The position numbers were made by a program, and so were the translations under genes. From Channallabes apus (taxonomy: Eukaryota; Chordata; Actinopteri; Siluriformes; Clariidae), in NCBI GenBank assembly GCA_030522415.1, contig CM060127.1, positions 18,586,814 through 18,650,813 of the forward strand: DNA of 64,000 bases, written 5' to 3'. Under the pieces are notes generated by a model, which saw nothing but the letters and a program-made list of their open reading frames with translations, was not told the origin of the DNA and did no database searches. Shown piece after piece: positions 62,686-64,000 of the stretch; position 1 is the first letter of the stretch, and each line of letters opens with the position of its first letter.

Positions 62686-63988
62686 CACTGCCTGGCTCGA
62701 TAAAAAAAATAGAAATTACTTCATGAATGAAGTAATCATGAAGATTTTGTTCATCTGCCTTTAGCTTTCGTTACATTGCACAACGTTGAGGTCAATTCAT
62801 GTGTGAAAATTATTCCTCATGCTCCCAGAAGCATCCTTTCACACTTTGAGTGCTGGGATATGCTTATGTTATCAGGGAAGAAAAACCTCATTGAGTTCTT
62901 TCAGCTGATTTCAGGGGACACTAATGGCGCTTTTCCACTGCATAGTACGGCACGACACGGTTCAGTTCAACTCACTTTTGGGGGGTTTTCCACTGGGAAC
63001 AGTACCTGGTCCTTTTTTTTAGTACCACCTCAGCCGAGGTTCCAAGCGTGCCGAACCGTTACCAAAACTTGACGTGTAAACTCTGCTGGTCACTGATTGG
63101 CCGGAGAAAATCGTCATTACTGCGTCACCGAACTCTGCGACACGAGACACAACAGAACTGCTATATTTAGAACAGCCAGAGAAGGATCGGACGCACCTTT
63201 TTGTATTAACCAAAAATTTTCTTTGGCTGCCATCAGCCTCTTTTGAAACAAACTCCTTCGTCTCGCTGTTAAAAACATCCACATGCCGAGAATGAAGAAC
63301 ACCATGCCGTCGATATGCTCCATTGTTGTGTGTTTGTTTGTGGCGCGTTTACGATGATGTCACGGCAGTAGAGGCGCCGCAACTATAACGACACGTGAAT
63401 TATCCCGCCAATCTAAAGCGTTACTAAACTGCAGTGGAAGCGCAAACCGAGCCGAACCAAAGTGAGCTGTACTGAACCGTGCTGTGCCGTACTATGCAGT
63501 GGAAAAGAGGCATATGAATGATGGCCGCAGGGCATCATGCACTTTCTTTCTTAACTGTCGTTCCCATCACTCTGGATTAGGGTCAATATGGACTCATCAG
63601 ACCACATGACCTTTTTCCATTTGCTCCAAAGTCCAGCCTTTATGCTCCCTAGCAAACTGAATTTTTTTTATAATTAGTCTCATTAACAGCTGTTTTGTCC
63701 CAATCCTATGGGTTCTCATTACCTTTTGTACATATAGAAATGCTCCCTATTAAACACAGCTGTGCTTTCTGCTGTTGATTTTTTTTTTACAAAGCAACTA
63801 CATCTAGGGTTTAAGTGGTCTGTGATCAACACGTATTGGTGATTTTATTTTTCCAAACACATTCCTTAAACAAAGGTGACAGTTCAGGGCAATACTTCCA
63901 GTTTTAATAATGCGTTAAACAGTTCTTAACCTAATTTCAGTCACAGAGTGACAATTCGGACATGACTTTTTTTTCCGGCCAGGCAGTG
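62686..63988 (-). mobile_element. Tc1-derived element, CACTGCCTGGCC family, interrupted by a MITE
   Basis: Left end CACTGCCTGGCTCGATAAAA and right end (inverted) CACTGCCTGGCCGGAAAAAA. TA precedes the left end; the right flank is TG, perhaps a mutated TA. On the minus strand the transposase relic shows GGTCATGTGGTCTGATGAGT (VMWSDES, first catalytic Asp region) and, after the insertion, GGAGCATGAGGAATAATTTT. Without the insertion it is about 720 bp, similar to 52390-53065. Confidence 0.85.
62934..63513. mobile_element. MITE with long inverted ends, nested in the Tc1 element (about 580 bp)
   Basis: The arms CTTTTCCACTGCATAGTACG / GCACGACACGGTTCAGT and, inverted on the right, CTTTTCCACTGCATAGTACG / GCACAGCACGGTTCAGT are nearly identical. 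The interior is CpG-richer than the surroundings (CCGAACCGTT, GGCGCGTTTACG). It may be flanked by a 3-bp ATG duplication, which would suit a PIF/Harbinger-type origin, but borders are not certain. No transposase. Confidence 0.85.
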
Positions 63989-64000
63989 TGATAATAATAA

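Larger units (their letters stand above)
62516..64000. other. Upstream flank of the 900-residue gene
   Basis: About 170 bp of unique sequence (presumed promoter/5' UTR; no TATA box seen), then a Tc1-derived element interrupted by a MITE up to the window end. Confidence 0.6.

Noticed and set aside
63019..63323. Two minus-strand ORFs of 68 and 87 codons in the MITE
   Set aside because: They lie within the interior of a non-coding MITE, overlap each other in different frames and resemble no protein family.

Overview
The window is vertebrate nuclear DNA, most likely from a teleost fish. It has large AT-rich introns with GT-AG splice sites and very dense dinucleotide and trinucleotide microsatellites. 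It also carries many Tc1/mariner and hAT DNA transposons and fish-type retroposon tails. The species cannot be named from sequence alone; the Tc1 load and repeat types fit an ostariophysan fish, but that is inference.

Region 1 (1 to about 43,610, plus strand) is the 3' two-thirds of an NFAT transcription factor gene, best matched to nfatc1. Seven coding exons are resolved: 48-250, 3759-3931, 7052-7192, 22646-22701, 25092-25224, 29151-29762 and 41566-41621. All splice phases join correctly into a 457-residue C-terminal segment: the end of the DNA-binding Rel-homology domain, the IPT domain, a basic nuclear-localisation patch, and a Pro/Ser-rich tail with two sumoylation-type motifs. The N-terminal calcineurin-binding part lies upstream of the window. 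The introns (up to 15.5 kb) hold Tc1, hAT, mariner, LINE and SINE-like insertions, several with intact target-site duplications.

Region 2 (43,610 to 47,590) is an intergenic spacer with a degenerate Tc1 copy, a mariner relic, a long (TA)n tract and a large palindromic repeat.

Region 3 (47,590 to about 57,400, minus strand) holds two tandem riboflavin transporter genes of the SLC52 family. One resembles slc52a3 (3 coding exons, 449 aa) and the other slc52a2 (4 coding exons, 434 aa). They share intron phases and an exon of identical 124-nt length, so they are paralogues by duplication.

Region 4 (59,355 to 62,515, minus strand) is a two-exon gene for a predicted 900-residue protein of unknown function. 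Its C-terminal half resembles, from memory, a family of transposon-like fish and invertebrate proteins, so it may be domesticated or still mobile. Its flanks contain a Tc1 relic, a long (GT)n tract, and a Tc1 copy interrupted by a palindrome-ended MITE.

I see no prokaryotic features, CRISPR arrays, tRNA or rRNA genes. The items most worth follow-up are the 900-residue gene, the slc52a3/slc52a2 tandem pair, the nested transposons with readable duplications, the 47.2-kb palindrome, and the nfatc1 intron segments that look like conserved non-coding elements.
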